This document shows positions 46,601 to 59,010 of a stretch of DNA of 64,000 nt, one piece after another. The notes beneath the pieces are model-generated. The model saw only the letters and a list, made by a program, of their open reading frames with translations, searched no databases and had not been told where the DNA came from. The position numbers and the translations under genes were made by a program. Source of the stretch: Excoecaria cochinchinensis. Taxonomy: Eukaryota > Streptophyta > Magnoliopsida > Malpighiales > Euphorbiaceae. The stretch covers positions 6,829,501 to 6,893,500 of the forward strand of contig CANTUQ010000043.1 of NCBI GenBank assembly GCA_947683425.1, read 5' to 3'. Numbering within the stretch: the first letter of the stretch is position 1; every line of letters begins with the position of its first letter.

Positions 46601-47825
46601 CACGCTTCGCGACTAAGGGTCACGCCTCACGACTTCGTCCAGCCCGCCGAGAAGTCACGCGTTGTGACTGGGAGACAGAGTCACTTGGCGTGACTGGAAG
46701 TCACGTCTCGTGGCTTGTCTCTCTCAGGGAAGTCACGACACACTGGGAATGGAAAATTCCACAGAAACGCGATTTTCCATTCCCAGCTACCCAGAATTCA
46801 ACGAAACTCGATAAAACCATTTTCAATCTGATTCAAAACACATCCAAACTCATCTTACCTTACAGTCGATCTTCCAAACATCATAAACAAGATAATTGCA
46901 ATTAATTCCACAATCAAACAATCAAAATCATGCATAACCACATTTAATCCATTTAAGAACGTAAACCCTAAAAGTTACAGTAAGTTCAAAACCTAAACTC
47001 AGAACTTCAAATTCACTCCTTAACATGCATTACTAACACATCTACTCACGTAATCATGCATATACACATTCCAGAACACATTAATTTCCAGAAATTAGAC
47101 CACGCAAACACAATTATAAGCCTAGTGAGAAATAGGGCAGAGACAATCAACTGAGATTGAAGAACAGAAAAGTTCAAAACGTTGCATGCATTCAAACACT
47201 CCCAAACCTGGAAATGACGATCCAAAATCACGCTTTAAGATCACTGCTCAATCCTTTCCTTGCCTTTACTTTGCTTCTTCATGCAATCCATAGCTTGCAC
47301 AACAAAACCCACAATTACTCTTCAAAACCCTAACTCAACCAAAACCAGGAAAAGATGAAGAAGAACAGTACGTAGAAACCTTAACCCAACTTACCTCTTC
47401 AAGCAAAATACCATCCAAGCCAAACACAACTCCAAGCCAAAGAGAACGAAAGGAAAAGCAGAGAAAGGAGAAGAGAAGAAGAAGGGGAGGCGTGAGAGGA
47501 GAGAACGAACGGGAATGCTATCTGTGTTCTCCCTCTCTTCCTCTTTCCTTTCTTCTTTTCTTTATTCAATGCCCACCTAACAAGCCCACATGGCAGATCC
47601 TAATTAGACCACAAACTCCACTAAAACTATTCCAAATCCATTAATGCTCTTAAGTCCTTAGACAAATTACACTTCACTCACTTACACATTTCTTGCCTTA
47701 CAAACTTAATTATCTTTTCAATTAGGTCCTTAGTACTCCAAATTCTCAAACACAAATTACCGAAATACCCTTCCGATCTCGACTTCGCATGCAAAAACCG
47801 ACCAGGGCTATTTTGGGGTGTGACA
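43681..47825. mobile_element. Solo LTR C nested in D
   Basis: 4145 bp, TGTAACACCCCC...GGGGTGTGACA, flanked by ATAAT (43676-43680, 47826-47830). It has the family dyads (CCCGTGC region about 44148-44167, AAGCGATAAACGCTT about 44169, CCATTCACAATGG about 44212, TTAGGCATGCCTAA 45413-45426) and its own palindrome array (46317-46740). No coding frame. Confidence 0.92.
46317..46740. repeat. GTCACGAG/CGTGAC palindrome array (LTR C)
   Basis: More than fifteen pieces of the type AGTCACGAGACGTGACT, GTCACGCCGTGAC, GTCACGACTCGTGAC and GAAGTCACG. At 46318-46345 CACGAGTCGTG is followed by CACGACTCGTG, the same word as in the Tat-type LTR at 4501-4640. Confidence 0.88.
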
Positions 47826-50220
47826 ATAATGTTCTGATCACAACTGATATTACAAAATAAAGTTACATAATCAAAATATACAAGGCGGAAGCTGTACAAA
47901 ATAATACATAGAGAGTTCTATTACAAAAGAATCATACTACAAAAATAAAGCCCTAACACTAATGCCTCTGTGTTGGCTTGACTGGCAGCGACTCTCCCAA
48001 AATCAAAACGCCTTCTGCACCTGTACGGGTGAACACAGCATGCTAAGTAATAACACTTAGTGGGGAAACAAACAATAATATATGGGCGGCCATTCACAAT
48101 AGTCGTCAAGGCAAATCACATACGATAATGGCATACTGAATATCATAAGATATAATCACGATAGAATTCCATTCATAACCATTCAAAGGTTCAATAACAT
48201 ATTCAAATGCCAACAGCTCATATACTCATAATTAGAGTCATTCAGATTCAAATACTTATAATCATATCAGACAAATCATAACACTTGCTGACTCACAGTA
48301 GTGGATAATGAGTAAACGCGTAGCAGTACCTTACGGGTACGAATCGACACGTAGCGGTACCTTACGAGTACGAATCGGGAAAACAATATCATATTTTCTC
48401 TTTTCAAAACATTTTACAAAGGGATCTTAAACAAGATCCGAACATGTAGAAGTTCATGAGAAACTAAATGGGGACCGGATCAGGGTCCAGAACAGTACAG
48501 AGGCTGCAGCAAAAGGACTCGTTTAGGCATGCCTAACTATCCACTAGACTGACTCTAGCAGGTCATAAATAAAGAAATCACCTTTAAATATCTTATACTG
48601 TTTATATCAAGCACTAGAAAATAAGATATACATAATCCAATTATATTCAACATGTAACATGCGATACAATTTACCATAAATATCATTTGACTAAATTGAA
48701 ATGCCAAACAATGTCATTTACTAATTAATAATACAGGAATAAAGGTTGAAAACCCAAATTAGAAGAAAAAGAATCAAGAAAAACACAATTGAACATTTTA
48801 CAAAAACTGGAGGCAGTAGCGCTTTACACGGCGGTATGGTTTACCCATACTGCCGTGTAAAATGGGGGAACACGAGTCATGCATGAGGGACACGACTCGT
48901 GTCCCTTCCCAGCTAGTCTGTCGCGAGTTATGTTCCAAAACACGACTTGCGACAGACTCCTGCTAGCCAGCACGAGTCGTGCTGCATAGGCACGAGTCGC
49001 CTGTCCGCTGAACTGCACGACTCGTGCATGCTAAAGGCAGCACAAGTCGTGCTGTCTCGCACGAGTCGGACGACAATCCCACAAGTGTCAAGAGAGCATT
49101 TACACGGCGGTATGGAATTCCTTACCGCCGTGTGGCTCGACGGACCAGTAATCCAGAGAGCGTTTACACGGCGGTATGGAAATCCATACAGCCGTGTAAA
49201 ATGACCAATACCCAGAAAAAAAAATGCCAGAATTCCACACAACTCAAAATTAAATCTAACATACTTCAAATTTAAACAATAAACTCATTAAAATCAACTT
49301 AAAACCCACCTATTTATAACTATAAACTTAGAGAAACCATACTGTAAACATACTTAAATCCTCTAACAAAACTTAGCAATTTACAACCATCAATTTAATC
49401 AAATGCACATTTAGACCAAATAAAACATAATCATGGCTTATATCATTGAGTGATCAATATCTATAATTTCATGCCAACATAAACCTTGTTCATCATCCAA
49501 ATATCCAGAAATATAAATCAACGTACCCAAAACACAAAATGCACACTTTCAAATAAATTCCCAAACCTGAATTCCTTTGCTCCAATCACCTGGTACCACT
49601 ACCACTCGCCTTCTCCTTTCCCTTGGGATCTTGAGGAGGCTCAACTAATCACAACACCCAAAATCACACAAACATAACAAACCCTAGATTAAATTCCAAA
49701 CCAACAAAGAAGAAGAAAAGATGAAGGAGATGAAGAAATGCAACAAAACTTACCAATTGAGGGTCAAGAGATGATCAATTCCCACCAACACTCTCTTGGA
49801 TCCAAGCCAGGGCACTCAAATGGAGAGAAAATGAAGAAGAGAAGTAGAGAGAAAAGAGAAACGAGAAAGGGAAACAAAATTTGCTTTCCCTATTTCTCTT
49901 TCTTCTTCTAATTACTCCTTTTTCCTTACCCTAGCCAAGTGTCATTTCCTCATTGGTAGAGATTGACCATTCATACCCAAAAAGCATGCACTACACACAC
50001 ACAATGCCATCCTCACTAAAGCACACCCTACCAACATGTGAACATGGACACACTATCACAACCCAACATAGCACACCCTAATAACCTATATGTACACACA
50101 CTCTAGTAAAATCCCTAAAACATGCATTTTACCCAAAATGCCCTTATCACATGCCTTCACACACATAATGCACACATGCACAAATGGCTCCAACTTCTAG
50201 GGGGTAAACGAGGTGTTACA
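47826..50220. other. Remainder of solo LTR D, with two kinds of palindrome
   Basis: 48868-49075 has six CACGAGTCGTG-type dyads (for example GGGACACGACTCGTGTCCC at about 48889). Interleaved are three long hairpins built from TTTACACGGCGGTATGG and its inverse at 48823-48861, 49099-49133 and 49163-49200. The rest is AT-rich LTR sequence without genes. Confidence 0.85.
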
Positions 50221-51231
50221 TTTTGCACACACATACAGAGATTTCATGGTATGTGTTGTATTTATGTGTTGGTTTAGTAAACGTTGATGTTTACATGTTT
50301 ATCTTCTTGCCTTTCATTGGGAATGACTCCTTAATTCTTTTTGCTGAGATTGAATCAGTTGAGAATGTGGTTAATTTAGTGTGTTCAAGGGCAGATAGAA
50401 ACTTGAGTTTGGGGCACCTAGTAGGCTGCAATCATTTTATAATCTTGGGGTATTTTTTATCACTACTAACGAAAGTGATACTTTGCATATACACCCAGTA
50501 ATATTCTTTGTGCATATGCTTTCTACAAATGCTTTTACACATAATTGTAGCAAACATTCTTATAAATAGTCTTACATATATAACTTTTGATGTATGTATT
50601 TTTGCATAAAATCTTTAGCGAGCATCTTTCACCATATAAGTGTCTGTAGTTACTATTGCATACATGGCTCTCTAAACTCCATTTTTTTAATCACTTATTT
50701 TCAAGCATTTTGTGGGCACATCCTTTGCATATATCTCACATGCCCCTTCTTTGCATACATTTTGCACCCCTTTATGTATGTTTTTTTTCGCATGTGTTTT
50801 ATGTGCATTGTTATCCTTGTACACCTCACACAGGTATGATTCTTTGTGTGTTTTCATACATGCAATTTTGCACACATCACACACACCCAATTTTTTACAG
50901 TCTTCATGTATATAATGACTTTTCACCTATTTTTGCATATGATTTTTTACGTCTGTAACGGTGCACAATTCTTTATCCTCATCATAGGCATGATCATTTG
51001 CATATATTTCGCATACATAATTCCCTTGCTATATTTCTCATGCTTGATCTTTTGTATATATTTCTCATGCATGATCATTTGCAAACATTTGACAGTTCTT
51101 TGTACACATCCCATGACTCTTTGCATGTACATAGGCCATGTAGGCATCCATGCCATATACATAATTCTTTGCATGCATTTCGTCCGTTGCATGCACATCA
51201 CATGCATAGTACAACACATGCATAACTTTTC
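50221..51231 (+). other. Host element internal spacer
   Basis: From about 50500 it is low-complexity sequence rich in TTTTGCATA, CACATC and CATGCA words. 50226-50500 is unique sequence that I do not recognise. The small open frames on both strands are compositional. Confidence 0.6.
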
Positions 51232-54200
51232 TGTCACACCCCAAATCGGGTCTAGTCGAAATTTGCATGACAAGTTGGAATTTCAAGGGTATTTCAGTAA
51301 TTCGTGCATGAGGAAATTGGATAATAAGGACTTAATAGCAAAGTAATTATTAAATAAGTTAAGTGTGGGAAATTATTTGGTGTGCATGTGGTGTATGGAT
51401 GTAGGGTATTTGTTGTAGTTTTATCTAGTGTGTGTGTTGTTTGGTAACAAGGATGAAAGGCAATTATCTAGTGGATTGTGTGTATTGTACTAAGGATGGA
51501 AAATATCTACTTAAGTAATTATGTGGTGTATGTATGTGTATGGTGCCTTGGTGTTTGAAAGTCAAAGGAGGAATTATTGGTCCAATGAGAGCTTGCCAAG
51601 TGGATTTTGGTTGGTGGGCATTAAATGAAAGAAAAGAAGAAAGGGGAAAAGAAGGAGAGAGAACGCAGGAATCCTACATTCCCGTTCTCCTCCCTCTTTC
51701 AGCTCCTCCTCCTCTTTCTTTTCTCCATTTCTGCCTTTCCTCCTTGCTTTCCTTTTTGGCTAGAGTTTGTGCTTGCTAAGGGGTGCTTTGATTGGGTGTT
51801 GGAGCAAGATTGAAGAGGTAAGTGTGGCATTTAGGGTTTCCTGTATTTGGGTTCTTCTTCTTCTTCTTTTGGTTTCATTTAAGCTAAGGGGTTGGATTAA
51901 GAGTAATTTTATGGGTTTTAGTTTGTGCAAGCTGTGGGTGGCAAGAGGAAGCTCAAGGGCAAGGAAAAGATTGAGGATTGAAACTTGAAGAGGGATATTG
52001 GATCTTCCATTCCAGGTTTGGGAGCTTGAGTTTTGCATTTACATTGAGCTATCTCTGCCCTAGTTCCCTTGGATCTTGGATGTGTGTGTGTATCTAATTT
52101 CTGGAAATTGTGTAGGGTCTTGTAAAAAGTTATGCATGTAAGTGTTTGGGAATTATGCCATTTTGATGTTCTTGAGTTCATATGTGCATGTGTATGAAAT
52201 TCTGGATTTTTGATTGTGTAAATGGACTTAAATTGGTATGCATGTTATGGGTTATTAGTTGTGACAATTGATTATGCATAAATGTGGATTTATTGAAGTG
52301 ATTGTAAAATTGAATGTGTTGTGCTGCAATTTCCAGATTTTGTGATTCATGAGTTGTTAATTGTGTAAAGTGATGAATTGATGAGAATGGATTATTGAAA
52401 TGTGTTATATTGTGTTGCTTTGGTGTTTGGAAGACTCAATTTGAGGTAAGAAGTGATTTGAGTTGAATGGTTTGAGTTTTGGGTGTTGAAAAATTGGATT
52501 TTCTATAGATTTTTTGTGTAAGGGCTGGAATTCATGACTCTGTCGCGAGCGCGACACTGTCGCGAGGTCGCGATAGAGCCCAGTGAAAGCAGCCCTCACA
52601 CGCCTTCAAGCTCTCTGCCGAGCCGCGCAGCAACGCTTCTGTCGCGAGCGCGATAAAAAGCTCATTTGCCGATCTGTTTTGGAGCAAGCCTCTGTCACGA
52701 GCGCGCCCGTGGCGCGAGCACGATGGAGCAGCTGGGCAGCTCACTGTCGCGAGCGTAACAGCGAGTTAATTTTGCTTCCCTATGATATCGTGAGGTTTGC
52801 CGTGGTCGCGACTTGGGCGAGTTCGCCTCTGTCGAGAGCACGACAATTATCGCGATCGCGACAGTGATCCTAGTTTTTGCCTTATTTTTCTGATTCCGTT
52901 TTCTCTTTTAAAATGAATTTCGAATGGTTTCTTTATGAGTTTTATCCCTGTATGTTGTATAAAGGCTTATTTATATGTACATTATGATAATGATATGCTA
53001 CAATTTAGAACCTAAAATGTATTATGCATATCTATACTTATGATCCTTCTTTAAGATTATTATGTTATGCTTAAGTGTAAATTGTATCATGGCATGATTA
53101 AGACTTTGCATTATTAAGTATCGACATAATAATATTTCCCCTACGTGACCCTGGTGCTATGGAATAAGGATATGGGTATAGCATGTTGGCATGAATTTTA
53201 TTATATGCTTTGCAATATAAATTGTATGATGCATGACTGACTTTATGAACTTATTTATATGTCTAACCCATTATGGATTATGCATGATGATACAATTATG
53301 TGATTCGAAATATGATTTGTTTTATGCATGACCTGCGAGAGTCAGTCTAGTGGATAGTTAGGCATGCCTAATAGAGTCTTATAGCTGCAGCCTCAGTTCA
53401 GTTTGGACCCCGATCAGGTCCCCGTTTGGTTCCTTGCGAACCCTCAGTATAGGATATTTTTTAAGGTCCCTCAGTAAAACGTTTGGAATATGAAAAGTAA
53501 AAACGATTTCTGATTCATACCCATAAGGTACCGCTATACATTTACTTGTTATCCACTAAAGTGAGTCAGTAGGTGTTCTGTTTGCTTTGTCCGATATGAA
53601 TATGAGAATGTGTTATCCGAATGAGTATGATTTTGGACATGCGAATCAGATAATCATCCGAATGTGATTGTGCATCCCTGAATGGGGTGAATGTGACTCC
53701 AGCATGTGTTTTGTGCATGATTATCCACATATATCATTTAGTGATTGTGTTTGTATGCAGTCAATTATGGATACAAGTATGTGAACTAAGATGTGTTCAA
53801 CTATGATCATGACCTCTCGAATGCCATGAATATAGTTTATTATGCTATGCTTATGAGAATGTGAATTTGATTAGTTATGTTTTTAAGCATCTGAATTAAC
53901 ATGTATATGAATGCGAGCTTGAATTATTGAATGCTTAGGTTAATTAGTATGTATATGATTGTGAATTTGTACTAATGGCTGTTATGGTTAATTATGTGAA
54001 TTGGTATAAGTATTAATGCGTTCTTGATTATGGAATGTTATAAATATTGCTCTATGTTATGTGTTTTCTTTGGTTTTGCTATGGTAGTGGTCTCATCATG
54101 TTGGCATGTGTTTATATCTCATTGTATTAGTATATATGTATTAATAGGGTGCAATGCATGTGAATCGGCATTCGGTAAGTATATGCATGTGAGTTGGTAT

Positions 54201-54972
54201 GTACTTCTGCATGATGATACTTGTAACTTGTGTGGTGTTATGTCCGCTGTGGTCTGCTTCGACATGAATAAAAGAATGTGGTAACCGAATGAATATAATA
54301 ATGAAATGAACAATCAGGTAATGTGCATATGAATACAGATATGAATTATTGTATGAATGCCTTCCTTTTTCAAGCATACATAAATGTATGTGTTATGAAT
54401 GTCCACATTTGCCATTGTGAATGTGTTGTGCCTTGGCGACCATTGTGAATGGCCATCCATATTGCTTGTGTGTTCTCCCCACTAAGCGTTTATCGCTTAG
54501 CACGGGCTCTTTTCCCGTGCAGGTGGCAGGTTTGGTTCTATTCGAGTCGAGCATCTGCAAGGTCGGCCACATAGGAGTTAGGAGTTTTGTATTTTGTTCA
54601 GCTTCTGTATTTTGGATTATGCATTTCTATAGCCTTTTGTATATGTAATTATTATGCAAATATTTTGATGTAATATTTCAGATGATGTAACGTTAAAATG
54701 CTTATGTGTTAAGTTATTCCTCGGTTTTATTACTCGTCTTATGCTTCCGCTGGTTGAAAGAGTGTATGTGTGTGTGCATGTGTATATACTTCCGTTTAGT
54801 GCCTGCGTGTGGGTGAGTTAATGCATGACCAGGTTTTGCCCGCAAGGTAAGTTTTTAATTACCCTGTATTTATGTATGCTTTGCATTGTATCTGTGTGGT
54901 GACACCCTGACTCATACGGCATCTCACTCCGATTCGGATGGGATCGCCTACGTATGGGTAGGGGGTGTTACA
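51232..54972. mobile_element. Solo LTR E (TGTAACACCC family, reverse orientation to A)
   Basis: 3741 bp, TGTCACACCCCAAATCGGG...GGGGGTGTTACA, flanked by TTTTC (51227-51231) and TTTTT (54973-54977), one mismatch. The dyads TTAGGCATGCCTAA (53358-53371), AAGCGTTTATCGCTT and GCACGGGCTC...CCCGTGC (about 54484-54520) and CCATTGTGAATGG (about 54440) are present. The palindrome array is at 52541-52863. In this orientation a pyrimidine-rich segment (51660-51760) precedes GAGGTAAGTGTGG (51816), a possible splice donor. No protein-coding frame. Confidence 0.87.
52541..52863. repeat. TCGCGAGCGCGA palindrome array (LTR E)
   Basis: CTGTCGCGAGCGCGAC and degraded relatives, with paired dyads at both ends (52541-52575 and 52829-52863). 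Homologous to the arrays in A and B. Confidence 0.85.
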
Positions 54973-57187
54973 TTTTTGCATCATTCCATGCATACATGAT
55001 GCCTAACATGCATTCACACATGCATGAATTTTGTATATATATTGCATATGCAATTCTTCGCATTTCATGTACATAATTTCTGCGTACACGCAACAAGCCT
55101 CGCAGAAGAGGAATCTCGCGTACTTGTGCCAAGGAGGATATTTAAAAGAGCAAGCCTATTCACGCACACTATGCTGGTGGCAATCAAACTCAAAATCTAA
55201 GTCCATCGATGAGCATCAAAGCCTCTCAATCCCCGAGTATTTAAGCCACTTAGCGAGCAGTTAAGTCTCTCAGTGAGCATCTAAGTCTCTCAGTGAGCAA
55301 TCAAAGCCTCTCAAGGGATCTCCAAGAGGGTGATATCTGCACTTTGCAAGAAGATAAGATCCGCACTTTGGAAGTCTAGAAAAAGACTCAGTGCAATTCA
55401 AGTGAGTGATATTCCTATTCTATGAATTGTTCTCCAGGGAACAAGAAGTCCTCTTAAGAGGCAATTTCTAAGTCCTTCCAAGGAGGCAAATCATCCAAAC
55501 CTCTCTCAAGGGGCAACTTCTCAAAGTCCTCTTAAGAGGCAAATTTCCTCTCAAGCCGAGTACTCTCAAGAGGCAAATCTCCAAGTCCTCTTAAGATGCA
55601 AATCTCCAAGTCCCCTCAAGAGACAAATCCCCAAGCCCTCTCAAGAGACAAATCCCCAAGCCCTCTCAAGAGGTAAATCTCTAAGTCCTCTTAAGAGGTA
55701 AATTTCCAACTCCTCTGAGGAGGTAAATCTCCAAGTCCTCTCAAGAGGCAAATCTCCAAGTCTTTCAAGAGGAAAATTTCCAAGTTCTCTGAGAAGGCAA
55801 ATTTTTAAGTCCTCTGAGGGGGCAAATTCCCAAGTCCTCTGAGGGGGCAAATCATCCAAAGTCCTTTGAGGGGGCAAATCATTCAAAGTCCTCTGAGGAA
55901 GCAAATTTCCAATTCTTCTTAGGAGGCAAATCATCCAAAGTCCTCTTAAGAGGCAAGCCATTTAAAGTCCTCTTAAGAGGCAAATTTCCAAAGTCCTTTT
56001 AAGAAGCAAATTTCCAAGTACTCTTAAGAGGCAAATTATCCAAAGTCCTTGCTATTTGAGGATGGCACTCGCACTTTATAGTATATTCAATGGCCCGGTG
56101 CAATCCAAGAGGATGACAATCACTTTGTAGTCTATTTAACGGCTCGATGAAATTCTAGAATGTCTGCATTTTGCAGTCTATTCAACAGCTCGGTGCAATC
56201 CAAGAAGATGATAATCACTTTGTAGTCTACTTAACGGCTCGATAAAATTCTATAATGTCCCCATTTTGTAGTCTATTTAACGGCTCGGTGCAATTTAGAA
56301 GGATGACAATCACTTTGTAGTCTATTTAACGGCTTGGTGAAATTCTAGAATGTCTGTATTTTGCAGTCTATTTAACGGCTTGGTGCAATCCAGAAGGATG
56401 ACAATCACTTTATAGTCTATTTAACGGCTCGATGAAATTTTAGAACGTCTGTATTTTGTAGTTTATTTAACGGATAATAATCACTTTTTAGTCTATTTAA
56501 TTGCTCGGTGAAATTTTAGATCATCAACACTTTGTAGTCTTGTTAGCGACTCGGTGCAGTTCAAGAGAACAATTTCTGCGTTTTGTAAGTCTGGAGCAGA
56601 CTTGGTGCATCACCAATTGAGGATGGCCCCCACACTTTGTAGTCCTGTTAGCGACTCGGTGCAACTCAAGAGAGCACTTCTTGTGTTTTATAAGTCTGGA
56701 GCAGACTCGGCGCATTACCATCTGAGGATGGCCCCCGCACTTTATAGTCTTGTCAGCGACTCGGTGCAGCTCAAGAGAGCACTTCTTGCATTTTGTAAGT
56801 CTGGAGTAGAGTCAGCGCATCACCATATGAGGATGGTCCCCACACTTTGTAGTCTTGTCACTGACTCGGTACAGCTCAAGAGAGCACTTCCTGCATTTTG
56901 TAAGTCCGGAGTAGACTCAGCGCATCACCATCTGAGGATGGCCCATGCACTTTGTAGTCTTATCAGCAGCTCGGTGTAGTTCAAAAGAATAATTCTCGCA
57001 TTTTGTAAGTCTAGAGCGGACTTGGCGCATCGCCATTTGAGTATGGCACCCACACTTTGTAAGTCCGGAGCAGACTTGCAGTTCAGGAGTAGGTGGTGAG
57101 AGATGATTTCCTTCTCATAGCAAAAGGAAGGCCTCAGGTGTGCACTTCTTTCCTTCTTCTCTGAATTTTGGCTCATCTAAATACTAG
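54973..57187 (+). mobile_element. 3' internal repeat region of the host element
   Basis: From 55036 it aligns with 1-2206 over its whole length: 22-bp repeats (55198-55310), 25-bp CCTCTTAAGAGG repeats (55446-56050), 95-bp repeats (56055-56525) and 105-bp repeats (56530-57085). It stops at CTAAATACTAG (57187), where the left copy continues a few tens of bases to its PPT and LTR. Confidence 0.88.
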
Positions 57188-58140
57188 TGTGACGCGCGCC
57201 GGATCCCTGCGGCCGCCCGCTTGAGGGCGATCGGGGCATTTGTGGGTCCGTTGACAGCTTGCAATAAATCGCAAGTGCGTCTATGTTGGGCAACAAGGAC
57301 GTTTCATAGAGTCGCCACCCAATAGAACATTGGGAAAGTTTCTCTCGCCTCGGAGAGCCTAAGACTGCGCTTAGTATCCATTTTGGGCCAGCCAGAGGGG
57401 TCTTGGAAGGTAAACCTCTCGCCCTAAGGAGCCTAGGATTAGCGCTAAAGTCTCGTGGCACAAAAAGGTGTCTTGGAGGGTAGACCTCTAGCCTCTTTGA
57501 GCCCAAAGACCAGAGCTAGGTTCGGGATTTCTCATCTATTTCCACCTCGATTATTTTATGATCAAATTTTAATTATCATTAATTCGCTCTCTCTCCACAC
57601 GATGCAATTAATCGAAGGCGCATTTATTCATACTTGGAAAGCCGTAAATGAGCAAGTAAATAGCAAAAACAATAAATTACAATAATACAAGGAGGGGAAT
57701 ACAACTCCCTTTTATAAATGTGCGATACATACATAAACCGGGGCATTGCTTATTTTGAGGACTTTGGTCGTCGCATGCATCATTATTAAAATTGGATTTT
57801 TTATTGTGATGGTTTTATTGGATAAAAATGGGGCATTGGGCCCTTGTGTTTATGCAAACCTCGTTTTATTGAGTATAAAACATTGATCCATTTTTACACT
57901 TAACGAGATATAAAAGAGCATATCCATGTACATAAAATAATTAATGAATAAACAAATGAAGGAAATAATCAAGAAAGTTAGAAAACTAAACCGGATGAAA
58001 TCCTCTGAGTATGGTAGATAGCCTCTCAAGCTCAGGATAGTCCAAGGGAATCAGTGTATGCTCACAAAAAGTTAAATGATGTCAATATATATACAAACTC
58101 AATATAAATAAAGTTAAGCGAACTTGAAAGATATGGAAAA

Positions 58141-58305
58141 TATTTGAAAATGTGGAGACAGGACCCAGCGACGGCCTTTCTTAGGTGACCGACGGGCGTC
58201 AGTCAATTTGACCGACATGTCCGTCGCTCACTCAAGTGGAAGAGCATTTGTGAGTGGGGAGACCGACTGGCGTCGGTGATGAAGATGACCCGTCGGTCAC
58301 CACTG
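58141..58305. repeat. CCGACGGGCGTCGG-type block in U5 part
   Basis: GACCGACGGGCGTCAGTC, GACCGACATGTCCGTCG, CCGACTGGCGTCGGTGA and CCGTCGGTCACC. The same word family as the block upstream of the TATA box. Confidence 0.8.
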
Positions 58306-58782
58306 TCTCTGAAAAAACAGTAAAAGAAACTCTTTTTAAGGCCAAAAAAGAGGTTTTATCATAAAATGAGATAAAAAGAGTCAAAATAAAGAAAAATAAT
58401 GACAAAAATTGGAAGAACCACAAAATAAGGAGTAAAGATGAAATGATATGGAGAATGAGTCCGGAATATTTACCCTCAGATAATGCTTTGAGTGAGATTC
58501 TTGTGTCGGTTAGAGCCCCGCACGTTCCACGAGAAACAAGATGAAGGATCGAAAAAAGGAAAATGGATTATTTCCACCTTAACGCCTCAAAAGATTCACT
58601 TTGGAATCAAAATCTAAAGAAAACTAATTAGTTTTAGTTTCTTTTCAATGATTTGATCCTTTAATTAAAAGAAATTCCTTTGTGAATGTGTTTACTGGAA
58701 GAGAGAGAAAATGTGCTTGAATTTTGGCAGAGTTTCCCCTCTTGAAAATTTTTGGAACCCTTTTTAAGTGAAAATCCGAAGC

Positions 58783-58794
58783 TTTTATAAGCCA
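58783..58794 (-). promoter_or_regulatory. TATA box of the right-hand LTR
   Basis: Minus-strand CTTATAAAAGC directly follows the GC palindrome block (58799-59010), the clearest promoter layout among the LTRs here. Confidence 0.6.
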
Positions 58795-58798
58795 GGCA

Positions 58799-59010
58799 CG
58801 ACCGACGGGCGTCGGTGTATGGAGACGGGCGTCGAAAGAATCCTTCTGACACAAGGATTCATCCAACGACCCTGCCACTTCCACCGACGGGCGTCAAAAA
58901 GGTTGCGTGCTCCGGGAAACCAGGCGGCACTCTGACAGAGGCGGTGCCTTCCAACGGGCGTCGAAAAATACCACAGGCCATCTGTGACCCTAAGCGACGG
59001 GCTGGTCTCA
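58799..59010. repeat. CGACGGGCGTCG palindromes upstream of LTR TATA
   Basis: ACCGACGGGCGTCGGTG (58801-58817), GACGGGCGTCGAAA, CCGACGGGCGTCAAAA, AACGGGCGTCGAAAA, GCGACGGGCTGGTC and AACGGGCTGGCCATCTG. The last two forms recur in the internal promoter region at 63297-63400. Confidence 0.85.

Larger units (their letters stand above)
43483..50220. mobile_element. Solo LTR D, interrupted by solo LTR C
   Basis: Starts TGTAACACCCCC at 43483 and ends GAGGTGTTACA at 50220, flanked by TTTTG (43478-43482, 50221-50225). Removing C and one ATAAT leaves 2588 bp. Dyads kept: CCATTCACAATAG (near 48090), GTACCTTACGGGTAC (48329 onwards) and TTAGGCATGCCTAA (48523-48536). GC palindromes lie at 48823-49200. No coding frame. 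Confidence 0.9.
18334..57187 (+). mobile_element. Long host Tat/Ogre-like element, internal region in pieces
   Basis: After the PBS its own sequence is found at 18353-18944, 22965-23805, 26620-27839, 43127-43482, 50221-51231 and 54973-57187. Everything between is a later insertion with a target-site duplication. The pieces join in an order that matches N1 and the minus-strand element (leader, post-gag conserved block, CATATGCA-rich spacer, tandem repeats). The gag region expected between 26990 and 27240 is not recognisable, and there is no pol. The element is cut at 57187, about 25 bp short of its expected PPT, by the minus-strand LTR that starts at 57188. Confidence 0.75.
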
